DNA from: Lewinellaceae bacterium
GTDB taxonomy: Bacteria; Bacteroidota; Bacteroidia; Chitinophagales; Saprospiraceae
Length of the DNA: 28,529 nucleotides
Reading direction: 5' to 3'
Assembly: GCA_016712415.1 (NCBI GenBank)
Contig: JADJRC010000033.1
Location: 1-28,529, forward strand
Part shown: one piece after another, positions 15,555-24,767 of the stretch
Layout of the letters: each line of letters opens with the position of its first letter
Numbering within the stretch: the first letter of the stretch is position 1
Translations under genes and position numbers: made by a program
The notes under the pieces: model-generated
Told to the model about the DNA's origin: nothing
The model's input: only the letters and a program-made list of their open reading frames with translations
The model's database searches: none

Positions 15555-18500
15555 ATGACCAGATATTGTATTATGGTGCTGGCGTTTTTTGGTATTGTTC
15601 TGCTGGCCCAATCTTGTCGTGTTTCCGGAGGACTACCCGGAAGTAATAACCCCAAACCTGCAACCGTCTTTATCCCGAATGAGGATTCGACCTTCTGGGT
15701 CAACAGGATTTATTTCAAGGTAAAGCCTGACTTCAAAACGGAGGTCACTCCTCGGTCTGTTCAACAGAATGAGGAACTGGCCAGTTTGAAGCGGATTTTC
15801 ACGACTTTTCGTGTGAGCAGCCTCAATCAGCCGTTTAAGATGTTGTCCGGCACTTCCATGGTTGATGTCTATGAAATCACATTTGACCCCAAAATAGGGG
15901 GAGCGGAACAATTAGTGGCACAAATCGGGCGGCTGCCGTATATCCTGTATGCAGAAAAGATACCTATCAGAAAATATTTTTATCAACCCAACGACCAGAA
16001 ATTCTCGCAGCAATACGCATTGTCCCTGATCCAGGCGCCCGATGCCTGGACCCTTTCACATGGAGATCCCAATATTCGGGTGGCCATTGTCGATAACGCC
16101 TTGCTGACGGATCACGAAGATATATTACCCAATCTTTGGATAAATCCCGGAGAAATACCCGGCAACGGACTCGATGATGATTCGAACGGAAAGACTGACG
16201 ACATTCACGGTTGGGATGCGGCTGATGGCAACGGCGACGTCAATCTGCCCCTGGGATGGACAGATCCTATCAAATCGCACGGAACCCATTGTGCCGGCAT
16301 TTCTGGTGCAAGTACTGATAACACTTTCGGTATTGCATCAATCGGTTTCAGCAACAAACTGGTTTTTATCAAAACAACTATCGACTCCGGATATCCCGGC
16401 GCCCCGACGCATGGCATGCAAGGTGTTGCGGAAGCCATCGCATATGGTGTGGATGTGATCAGTATTTCCTGGGGCGGTACGGATAAAATACAAACCGAGC
16501 AGGACATGTTTGACCTGGCCTTCCAACAAGGAATAACAGTGGTTGCTGCTGCGGGTAATTCCAATATGGAGCTTAAGCATTACCCGGCCGCTTACGATCA
16601 TGTGATCGCCGTGGCCAGTACAGATCAGAGCGACCACCGGAGCCCATTGTCCAATTTTGGAAGTTGGGTTGATGTTTCAGCGCCAGGTACGGCCATACTA
16701 AGTACCCTTGCGACCGCTACAGCAGATTATGGCGTTCAGGACGGTACCTCCATGGCATGCCCATTGGTGGCCGGGCTGGCAGGCTTAATGAAAGCGAAAA
16801 ATCCGGCGCTTACGCCGGATCAAATCCTGTATTGCCTGAAAAACAGCGCAGACAACATTGAGGCACTAAACCCGACTTATGCCGGAAAACTCGGCGCCGG
16901 CCGCATCAACGCCAAAAATGCCCTGGAATGTTGTCTTTCAGGGTCCATACAAGCCAGTTTTTCAATCAATAATCCACTGGAGACTAACGAACTGCTGGGC
17001 GCGGTGAACACCTCGACAAACCCCTCCGGTACAAATTATACCTGGTTTCTGGATGGCACAGTCGTTTCCACACCGCCTGTCTCGTTCGCCCAGCCGGGAA
17101 TCCATACCCTGGAACTGCAAGCCAGCGACGGGAACTGTACTTTCGGTCAGGAGCAAGTTATCCATGTCATGGGCAACAATGATATCTCGTTTGCCAAAAA
17201 ATCGGATGAATATATCTGTGACGTCCTCCCGTCCAGAAGCGGCGGATATCTGGTGGGCAGTGTCGCCGGCGACCCGGCCAAAAAAACGATACAAAAACTG
17301 GATCATGAAGGTAATCCGGTCTGGATTTGGTCAACACCGCCCGTCCCCCCTCCTCCTTATTTCACAGGCTATGGCGGCGAAATCTTCAATTATTTCGAAC
17401 GCGGTTATTTTGCTACTGCGGAAGATGACGACGGCACCGTTGTCATCGCCATTCCTTCTTACGAAACGAGTACCAGTACGCATTATATTACCGCTTTCAA
17501 ACTGGAGGGCACGACGGGTCAGTTAATATGGCAACGCGAATTCCGGGTGAGTAGCGGTTATCAGTTTGCCTTCCCGTTTTTTTTACAAAAGGACAAATCG
17601 GGCGGCTTTATTCTCGTGGGAAGCGCCTTGCCGTACAGCAGAATGTTTATGATGAAGATCGACGGGGCCGGCAACTTGTTGTGGAATCGTTTTTATAATT
17701 CTACCGAGCACACCCAGATAAAAGGGTTCATCCAAACGGCTGACGGCGGTTATCTCGTATACGGAAACTGCAAAAATCCGGTTTGTACAAATACGTTTTT
17801 CACCCCATATGCTGCCAAACTGGACCAGATCGGCAATGTCATTTGGAGCAGCACTTTTTGTCCTTACGGCACCTTGCACAACGACGAAATCACGGGTATT
17901 TACGACGCCGTAGAATTGGCTGGATGTAGTTATTGGCTGATGGGCCGTTTGAATAAAACCGCAGTTACCTACCTCATTAATATCGATTACGAGGGAAATC
18001 TGAAAACGGTCAGGTCAATTAACAACCAAACAGGTATTGGCATGACGTCTTCTTCTTATGGCAAAATAGATGTTCTGACGGCTTTGAATGCTATCGGAGC
18101 ATTTTCCATGATCGACCTGGATGTGAACGGAAGCCTTCAGCATGTAGGTACGCTCGAGATTCCCCTTAGTTATTACTTTTATTCCAAAAATCAGAATATA
18201 TATGAGGGCGAAAAAATCATGCCTACCCAGGATAATGGAATAATATTCAGCAGTAATTCCAGTATTACCCTGTCAGACGCCGGTTATGTGCTTGCCAAGC
18301 TTACCAGTGACAACCTCAGCACCTGTAGTACTTTTCCCATTCTTTATACTCCGTCGATACCTCCCTTACTAAAAGGCGACCTCCTGTTTAGCCTTGATAA
18401 CAGTCCTCCTACCATACTGCCGGCGACACCTGCATATAATTCGCCAGTCATCAGGTTGCCTACTCTGCACGACGAATGCTCTTTCTCTTCCGATTGTCCC

Positions 18501-21497
18501 GTAAAAGCGCAATTTTACCTGGGCAGCCTGCTAATCTACCAAAATGAACCGCTTGATATTGAATATGTTCCTACGGGGGCGACCAGCACTCAATGGCAGG
18601 TCGATGCTGATCCGCCACAAGCAATTATGCCCGTGAGTTTCCCAACATTCGGGCCGCATGATATCAAACTGACAGTTTCTGACGGTACCTGTTCCAATGA
18701 ATTAACGCGACGCATTTTTGCGATGCCACTACCCAATGCAGCCTTTTCCATGACAACCATCAGCCCGGGCGTCATCCAGTTTAATGCCGTGTTGAACTCC
18801 GGATTGTTGCACTATTCCTGGGATTTCGGGGATGGCAACACAGGATCAGGGCCTTCGATCATACACTCGTTTGCTTCGGAAGGCATTTACAACGTGTGCC
18901 TCAAGGTCGGGATTTGCGAGCGCACAGACCAGCAGTGTCAGTCGGTCGTGTATCAATGCCCTGCAAACCAGCCGGTGGTAAGCGACATTTCTATTTGTCC
19001 AGGCCAACAGGGCGCCCTTACGGTTCAGAACCCGGGTACAAACACGATAAACTGGTTCAACGAAGCGGCGGACCTCACTGCTGTCGGTACCGGCGCCACG
19101 TTTACCACCCCTGTGCTGAGCGCTACCGAAGATTATTTTGTAGAGTTTACCCAGCCGGCGGCGATATATACGGCGGGGATGGCAGGCCCTCCATCGAGCT
19201 ATACTTACAGAATAACAAATCATACCAACGGATTGCACATTACGGCGGGTAGCAGTTTTTTCCTTCGGTCTTTTCAAATAGAAATTTGCCAGGGCGGATC
19301 GCTTAATGTTCAAATCAAAAAAATAACAGGGGGGATAGCGACTACAGTATTTAACTATTCCTCTACGGTAGGCGGCAATCAGATCATAACGATCCCCATA
19401 CCATCGGGCTCCGGCTTTTTTACGGCAGGCGAATACATGGTAGCCATGTACGGCAACGCCACCGCCTGCATGTACGAAGACAATACGATCCAGTATCCCT
19501 ATGAAATAGCGGCGCTGCCCGGCGTTTTTGTAGTTGATGGCTATATGTATTCGGTTTGTTGTCTGCCTTTGGTATCTGATCACAGATACCCTATGTTCTT
19601 CAACTTTGAATTGAATCTTCAGGATGATTGCGTGTCTCCGCGGGAAGAAGTGATCGTAACGGTTGTCTCTACACCCGATACTGATGGCGACGGGGTGCCA
19701 GACGCCTGCGACCCGTGTCCGTTCAACAATCCCGACGATACGGATGGCGACGGCATCTGTGATTCCAATGATCAATGCCCCGGCCTGGATGACGCCCTTA
19801 TCGGCACCGCGTGCAACGACGGCGATCCATGTACGGTCAACGACACCTACAACACCTCCTGTAATTGTATTGGTACCTTTCAGGACAGCGATGGCGACGG
19901 AACCTGTGATGCCAGCGATCTTTGCCCTACAGACCCGAGTAAGATACTGCCTGGCGTTTGCGGATGCGGTTTTCCGGATACTGATACAGACGGCGACGGT
20001 ACACCTGATTGCAATGATATGTGCCCCACCGATCCAAATAAAACCCAGCCCGGTATTTGCGGGTGTGGAAATGCAGAACCGGGAACACCGTGCAACGACG
20101 GCGATCCCTGCACAACTAACGATGTGATCAATTCCAGCTGTCTGTGCGCCGGTACTTTTCAGGATACGGATAGCGATGGCGTTTGCGATACTGACGATCA
20201 ATGCCCTGGCGACGACGACAATACCGCCCTTCAACAAGTTTTTATGACATATTTGGGCAGTGCCGGAATTCAAGAAGCCGGAACGGCTATTACAAGGGCT
20301 GTAAATGAAGATTTTCTGATCACAGGTTTTGAACGGGCTTCCGGGAGTCCTGTCAGAACCGGTTTCCTGATCAGGCTTGACCGCAACGGCGTCTTTCTAT
20401 GGAAAAAAGTATTCCCGTTATCCATTTTTGGCACTCCTTCCGACATATTGGAAGCCAATGATGGCGGAATTGTTATTCTTGGCTCGGCGGGTCTTACAAA
20501 TGCCGATTTTTTTGTTGTAAAGACTGACGGTAGCGGCAATTATCAGTGGTCTAAGTCGTATGGTGATTTGGCCAATACTCCCCTCATCTTTGCCAAAAAA
20601 ATACAACAAACCTCGGATGACGGCTATATTGTTACGGGTTCAGTCGAGATAGACGGCAGTACCGGGTACCAGATGTTTTTGGCCAAACTTACCGAAACCG
20701 GTCAGTTAAGCGGCGCCTATCACTATGGCGCTTTCAGTGGCGCAGACGATTATGCCACCGGGGTTGTTGAACTGTCCAACGGCGATTTTTTAGTGGCCGG
20801 GAGTTCTGCAGTATCGTCGTCGCTTGTTCTCATGCGTACTAATCCGGCTGGTCTGGTAACCTGGACAAAGGGCTATACGATAAGCAATGAAAGTACGGCC
20901 ATTACCGGCCTGAGCCTTTCTGTCAATAACAACGAAGCATTCGTCTCAGGGCATTTTTCTAACGATGTTTTTCTGTCTAAATTCCAGCTGGATGGTACGG
21001 TACAATGGTTTAAATCGTACCAGATACCTGGTATCCAGGATGACTGTACTATGGCCGTTACAAACGATGGAGGCCTGGTTGCTGCTGGTCAAACCCAAGG
21101 CGGGCTTTTTTTGATGAAGACGGGCAGTGACGGCTCATTTCAATGGTACAAAAGGTTCATCGGACCAAATCTCTCTATTTTCCCCACCGACGACCGCGGT
21201 CACGGCAGCGTCCATCCATTCCAGGCATACCACGACGGATTTGTCTTGCTTGGAACTGTCACGCCCTCAGGAACGGCGCTGAACGATATGTGTCTGATCC
21301 GAACAGATGAACAGGGGGATGGTTCCTGCAATTCTGATAGCCAACCCGTTATCATAAACGACAAAATATTGGAATCGGATCCTTTGTGGAACACGCAGGG
21401 TGTATTGAATCTTTTGCCAAATGTATTTTTACCAGTTATGACTACTGGAGCCTTAAATATTTCAGTGCTGTGTACGCAGACTATATGTGTGCATTGA
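15555..21497 (+). CDS. Giant extracellular S8 (subtilisin-like) protease with PKD, TSP3 and propeller-like repeats
   Basis: 1980 residues. The N-terminal signal (1-20) ends AQSC, so Cys21 may be lipidated. A propeptide-like region (45-140) precedes the S8 domain (about 150-455) with Asp180 (RVAIVDNALL), His242 (KSHGTHCAG), oxyanion Asn335 (AAAGNSN) and Ser399 (DGTSMACP). A PKD-like domain (458-540) and a propeller-like repeat block (542-930; GGYLVGSV...) follow. Next come two more PKD-type domains (975-1134, with YSWDFGDGNTGSG), an Ig-like segment (1135-1203), Cys-rich thrombospondin type 3 calcium repeats (1374-1557; DTDGDGVPDACDPCP) and a second propeller-like block (1564-1925). The unit around ACNDGDPC...CIGTFQDSDGDG is duplicated. 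It probably degrades protein outside the cell. No recognisable type IX secretion C-terminal domain is seen; the end is LCTQTICVH. Confidence 0.94.
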   Translation: MTRYCIMVLAFFGIVLLAQSCRVSGGLPGSNNPKPATVFIPNEDSTFWVNRIYFKVKPDFKTEVTPRSVQQNEELASLKRIFTTFRVSSLNQPFKMLSGTSMVDVYEITFDPKIGGAEQLVAQIGRLPYILYAEKIPIRKYFYQPNDQKFSQQYALSLIQAPDAWTLSHGDPNIRVAIVDNALLTDHEDILPNLWINPGEIPGNGLDDDSNGKTDDIHGWDAADGNGDVNLPLGWTDPIKSHGTHCAGISGASTDNTFGIASIGFSNKLVFIKTTIDSGYPGAPTHGMQGVAEAIAYGVDVISISWGGTDKIQTEQDMFDLAFQQGITVVAAAGNSNMELKHYPAAYDHVIAVASTDQSDHRSPLSNFGSWVDVSAPGTAILSTLATATADYGVQDGTSMACPLVAGLAGLMKAKNPALTPDQILYCLKNSADNIEALNPTYAGKLGAGRINAKNALECCLSGSIQASFSINNPLETNELLGAVNTSTNPSGTNYTWFLDGTVVSTPPVSFAQPGIHTLELQASDGNCTFGQEQVIHVMGNNDISFAKKSDEYICDVLPSRSGGYLVGSVAGDPAKKTIQKLDHEGNPVWIWSTPPVPPPPYFTGYGGEIFNYFERGYFATAEDDDGTVVIAIPSYETSTSTHYITAFKLEGTTGQLIWQREFRVSSGYQFAFPFFLQKDKSGGFILVGSALPYSRMFMMKIDGAGNLLWNRFYNSTEHTQIKGFIQTADGGYLVYGNCKNPVCTNTFFTPYAAKLDQIGNVIWSSTFCPYGTLHNDEITGIYDAVELAGCSYWLMGRLNKTAVTYLINIDYEGNLKTVRSINNQTGIGMTSSSYGKIDVLTALNAIGAFSMIDLDVNGSLQHVGTLEIPLSYYFYSKNQNIYEGEKIMPTQDNGIIFSSNSSITLSDAGYVLAKLTSDNLSTCSTFPILYTPSIPPLLKGDLLFSLDNSPPTILPATPAYNSPVIRLPTLHDECSFSSDCPVKAQFYLGSLLIYQNEPLDIEYVPTGATSTQWQVDADPPQAIMPVSFPTFGPHDIKLTVSDGTCSNELTRRIFAMPLPNAAFSMTTISPGVIQFNAVLNSGLLHYSWDFGDGNTGSGPSIIHSFASEGIYNVCLKVGICERTDQQCQSVVYQCPANQPVVSDISICPGQQGALTVQNPGTNTINWFNEAADLTAVGTGATFTTPVLSATEDYFVEFTQPAAIYTAGMAGPPSSYTYRITNHTNGLHITAGSSFFLRSFQIEICQGGSLNVQIKKITGGIATTVFNYSSTVGGNQIITIPIPSGSGFFTAGEYMVAMYGNATACMYEDNTIQYPYEIAALPGVFVVDGYMYSVCCLPLVSDHRYPMFFNFELNLQDDCVSPREEVIVTVVSTPDTDGDGVPDACDPCPFNNPDDTDGDGICDSNDQCPGLDDALIGTACNDGDPCTVNDTYNTSCNCIGTFQDSDGDGTCDASDLCPTDPSKILPGVCGCGFPDTDTDGDGTPDCNDMCPTDPNKTQPGICGCGNAEPGTPCNDGDPCTTNDVINSSCLCAGTFQDTDSDGVCDTDDQCPGDDDNTALQQVFMTYLGSAGIQEAGTAITRAVNEDFLITGFERASGSPVRTGFLIRLDRNGVFLWKKVFPLSIFGTPSDILEANDGGIVILGSAGLTNADFFVVKTDGSGNYQWSKSYGDLANTPLIFAKKIQQTSDDGYIVTGSVEIDGSTGYQMFLAKLTETGQLSGAYHYGAFSGADDYATGVVELSNGDFLVAGSSAVSSSLVLMRTNPAGLVTWTKGYTISNESTAITGLSLSVNNNEAFVSGHFSNDVFLSKFQLDGTVQWFKSYQIPGIQDDCTMAVTNDGGLVAAGQTQGGLFLMKTGSDGSFQWYKRFIGPNLSIFPTDDRGHGSVHPFQAYHDGFVLLGTVTPSGTALNDMCLIRTDEQGDGSCNSDSQPVIINDKILESDPLWNTQGVLNLLPNVFLPVMTTGALNISVLCTQTICVH

Positions 21498-21611
21498 TGT
21501 CACAGAGGTTATCGATTTGTGGACTTGGAAAAATCTGCAACAGCCAAAACAGGCATGAAATATTCAAAAACGGTATGATAACACAGGCAGGGGAATGCTG
21601 TACTGCTGGTA

Positions 21612-23648
21612 TCAGGCCGTTTTTTCCCGCAAAAGGACCGAAATCGCCTCAAGTGTTTTGCCCGTTTTTTTTTCGCTGCCGCACCATTCGCCGTTTTTGG
21701 CGCTGACGGGCTCCTTGACACCTTTCTGACGCGCACTGTATACGACATCGAATTTTTGTGCGAGACTGCCTTCCAGTCGCAGCGCAATACCGATCACGCG
21801 TTGCCGCCCGTCGGTGGTGCCGGCGAATTCGCCGTCGGTCTTGCTCTCCACGATTCCCGATGCAGCGACGTTTAGTTTGTACCTGATCTTCAGGTTCTTA
21901 TTGGCCGGGCTGATATGGAGGTTCAACCCCATCAATTTGCGCGCGGGTTTGACCAATCCTGTCATACTGCCATCGGTCTGCAAGGGCTGCTCGCCAATTT
22001 TGTAAAAGGTGGCAGAACCTTCAATGGACGTCCCGGAAGGTTTCCTTTGGGTACCCAGCGCATTTTCCACGGCCAGGGCGGCGTCTATCCGCCCGTGTCC
22101 GTACCAGATGCTGTGGCCGTTTTTTCCGTATTCTCCTTCGGTCTTGTCTATTTGCTGACACGACCGGCGCAGCATGTCTTTTACTTCGGGTTGGGTAAGA
22201 TTCGGGTTGGCAGAAAGCATCAGCGCGACGGTACCGGCCGCTCCGGGGCAGGCCCCTGAAGTGCCGCCGAAGCTGTTGGTGTAGTCATCCGGGTCATAGC
22301 CGTCGGCCTTCAGTCGGTCGGTAGTGCGGAGGCCCTGGCTGATCGGTGCAGGATGTTTAAATGGTTTCCAGCCAAAATCGCCGCTTGGAAAACACACCCA
22401 TACCGCGTCGCCGTAATCGCTGTACACGCTGCGCCTGCCGGTATCGTTGCATGCCGCTACGGCAATGACGCCGGGGTAACTGGCGTAACCGTCGTTTTTT
22501 GTATCCTCGTTGCCGTTGCCGGCAGCGAAAAGGATGACGCAGCCTTTACCGCCGCGGCCTTTCTTGAGGGCGTACTCTATGGCCAGGCGCGTACTGTCGG
22601 GCAGGCCGGTGATCCGGTTGTGCACGGTATCGCCGGGGTTCCACCACTCGCCGTCGGTGGGCCCCCAGGAACAGGAGATGACATCGGCGCCGTGGTCGGC
22701 GGCCCAGGCAAAAGCGTTGGCTTCGGCCATGCTGCCCAGACCGCTGCGCAGGCGGATCGGCATCAGCAATGCCTCGGGTGCGACGCCCGAGGCGCCGCCG
22801 TTCAGCCCCGAGGCACAGGCCATGCCCGCACAGGCGGTGCCGTGGTTGTCGTCCCTCGATTTTGGATGCGGGTCGTTGTTGTTTTCCGTGGCGTCGAACG
22901 GATGCACCACACGGCCGGCGAATTCGGGATGGTCGATGTCGACGCCATCGTCGATAACGGCAATGGTGACGCCTTTGCCTTTGGTGTATTTCCAGGCGTT
23001 TTCGATATTGATGTGGGCATCCACTGTTTTTCCGCCGATATTGGTTTTGGCGAGGTGCCACTGTAGCGGGTGGATGCCTTTGAAGCGCCGTTCCTGCACC
23101 AGTTCGGGGTGGCAAAACTCCACGGACGGTTCTTTCAGCAGTTTTTCGGCGATTTCAAACACCTTCAGGCCCGTACCCTCTTCTGCTTCGACAAAATAGG
23201 AGTTGGGGGCAAAAGGAAGTTGGGATTTGACTTTTAACTTGAATTGTTTCAGGACGCCGAGACAGTCCTTTTCGGGTACTTCGTCTTTGAATTTTACAAA
23301 AAAATTCTCGGTGTAGAGCATCACTTCGCCGCTGTCGGCATCCTGGAGGACGCGGCCCGCAAAACGGATATTTTCCTCGTGCTTGAGTGCGGCGCGGGTT
23401 TCGTCGCGCACCTCCACGGTTGATTTGGTAGATTCCAGTTCATCCTGGTTGGCCACACGACGTACCGTGATGCCCGCTTCGGGGAAACTGGTCACTTCTG
23501 TTGTTTGATCAATTAAATTCCGGCTTTCCCTGCTTACTGTCACGTTTTCGAGTTCAGCATTGCCTTTGGTACGGATAGCCACCATATCGGGGCTTTCTAC
23601 GAGACTGATCGTTTTGCCTTTTTTTCCGCCGAATTTAACCTTGTACAT
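21612..23648 (-). CDS. Leaderless S8 subtilase with furin/kexin-like catalytic motifs
   Basis: 678 residues. It starts MYKVKFGGKKGKTISLVESP without a signal peptide, followed by a long N-terminal region (1-195) that includes a propeptide-like segment (FFVKFKDEVPEKD...). The catalytic domain (200-530) has Asp233 (AVIDDGVDIDHPEF), His269 (DDNHGTACAG), oxyanion Asn378 (FAAGNGNED) and Ser464 (FGGTSGACP). The C-terminal 120 residues are beta-rich and unassigned. It is the last gene of a compact minus-strand run, 24 bp after the second transpeptidase-like gene, and convergent with the giant subtilase. The lack of an export signal suggests an intracellular role or delivery by another machine, possibly the injection system hinted at upstream; that is inference. 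Confidence 0.92.
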   Translation of the reverse strand: MYKVKFGGKKGKTISLVESPDMVAIRTKGNAELENVTVSRESRNLIDQTTEVTSFPEAGITVRRVANQDELESTKSTVEVRDETRAALKHEENIRFAGRVLQDADSGEVMLYTENFFVKFKDEVPEKDCLGVLKQFKLKVKSQLPFAPNSYFVEAEEGTGLKVFEIAEKLLKEPSVEFCHPELVQERRFKGIHPLQWHLAKTNIGGKTVDAHINIENAWKYTKGKGVTIAVIDDGVDIDHPEFAGRVVHPFDATENNNDPHPKSRDDNHGTACAGMACASGLNGGASGVAPEALLMPIRLRSGLGSMAEANAFAWAADHGADVISCSWGPTDGEWWNPGDTVHNRITGLPDSTRLAIEYALKKGRGGKGCVILFAAGNGNEDTKNDGYASYPGVIAVAACNDTGRRSVYSDYGDAVWVCFPSGDFGWKPFKHPAPISQGLRTTDRLKADGYDPDDYTNSFGGTSGACPGAAGTVALMLSANPNLTQPEVKDMLRRSCQQIDKTEGEYGKNGHSIWYGHGRIDAALAVENALGTQRKPSGTSIEGSATFYKIGEQPLQTDGSMTGLVKPARKLMGLNLHISPANKNLKIRYKLNVAASGIVESKTDGEFAGTTDGRQRVIGIALRLEGSLAQKFDVVYSARQKGVKEPVSAKNGEWCGSEKKTGKTLEAISVLLREKTA

Positions 23649-23672
23649 GATTCAGAGTGTTTGTTGAAAATA

Positions 23673-24713
23673 CTATGCAGGAACGCCGCGTGTGCCCATC
23701 ATCGTATCCGAAAAATCGTCGCCATTCAGCACAGCGCTCATAAAAATGTAGTCTTTGTTCTGGACGTAGCGGATATCCTTTTGGAGCATGCGCAGGAACT
23801 CGCCGTGTTCTTCCCAGACCTGTCCGACCAGGCATCCCTCGCTCCACGACGACACGCGCCCTCTCCTGGCACTAAAAGACGATACGCGGGAGAAACGGGT
23901 TTCACTTTGCCGGGTGGAATGTTGGTTTACGCCAAAACCGGTACCGATATAGACCTTATCTCCCGACCGGCTCCCGTCGGCGTTGAGGTCGCGGTGTATG
24001 CGCAGCAGGCCTGACTGTGTCAGGGCAGGGTGGTTCAGGCCGTGTGTTCTTTGCTGATGGAAACCCATTTTCCAGGCTTTGTACTGGCCGAAGGCGATGC
24101 GGGCAGCCCCCTTGCGCCCCTTCGCGGTATCGGTTTGGGCAAATTCGATGGATGGTTCGGTGGTTGCCGATACGTTGTGCACTATTTCCGGGATACCGCC
24201 TGAGCCTACCCTGATGAGGATACGCCGGTCGTTGAACTGGTTGTCTTCATCCTTGTTCTTCCTGCCGTCTGCGTCGGCGCCTTCGATGTACACGATATTC
24301 AACATTTCCGGCGACCGGGCGATCCAGTACCCCTTGCCCTGCAGGTATCGAAGTATCCTTTTTGCCAGGATCGTTTCGGCACTGTCGGAAGCGAATTCGT
24401 CGAGCACGAGGGGCAGAAAATTATCCCTGTTCGACTGCAGGAGCCGCTCTGCCAGTTCGACAGTGAAAGCACCGCCCAACGGGATATGGGTGATCTGGCC
24501 AAAATGGTCGAGGGCGAACAGGGTATTTTTGTCCGGCGGATCCGAATGTGCGGCTTCGGGTCCGAAGGGGTTGCTTTCCGAACCGGTAATCGAAGGGTCA
24601 AGCAGCCCAAGTTCAGTCAGTTTGTTTTGCACTTCAATGGCCAGTGCGACCCTGCTTTTGGCATCCTTGTAAGCGATGGGTTCTCCGGCCGCGATAAACT
24701 TTTCGAGTTCCAT
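23673..24713 (-). CDS. L,D-transpeptidase-like (H...SxGC) protein, paralogue B
   Basis: 346 residues and no signal peptide. The N-terminal part (20-100) resembles a peptidoglycan-binding-like helical domain (VQNKLTELGLLDP). The centre holds GYWIARSP (128-135), NIVYIEGADADGR (139-151) and NDRRILIRVG. The C-terminal part has IHRDLNADGSR (239-249), GFGVNQHST with His265, and SSWSEGCLVG with Ser291 and Cys294. The spaced His and SxGC are those of YkuD-type L,D-transpeptidase folds, which cut or form peptide cross-links through the Cys. It is clearly homologous along its length to the next gene (24768-25745). Its insertion around 268-289 is longer than in the paralogue. It may remodel peptidoglycan or serve as cargo of a phage-like device. 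Confidence 0.8.
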   Translation of the reverse strand: MELEKFIAAGEPIAYKDAKSRVALAIEVQNKLTELGLLDPSITGSESNPFGPEAAHSDPPDKNTLFALDHFGQITHIPLGGAFTVELAERLLQSNRDNFLPLVLDEFASDSAETILAKRILRYLQGKGYWIARSPEMLNIVYIEGADADGRKNKDEDNQFNDRRILIRVGSGGIPEIVHNVSATTEPSIEFAQTDTAKGRKGAARIAFGQYKAWKMGFHQQRTHGLNHPALTQSGLLRIHRDLNADGSRSGDKVYIGTGFGVNQHSTRQSETRFSRVSSFSARRGRVSSWSEGCLVGQVWEEHGEFLRMLQKDIRYVQNKDYIFMSAVLNGDDFSDTMMGTRGVPA

Positions 24714-24767
24714 TTGGACAAATTGATTGGTGAATAAAAGGTTTCTGTTTCCCCTTTTCCAGGTGAA

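Noticed and set aside
18846..20273. 475-residue minus-strand frame
   Set aside because: Antisense shadow of the giant subtilase over the PKD and TSP3 repeats.
21565..21635. Possible terminator AAAACGG ... CCGTTTTTT between the convergent subtilases
   Set aside because: The loop would be about 45 nt, the stem is only 7 bp, and it extends into the end of the minus-strand coding region; too weak to call.
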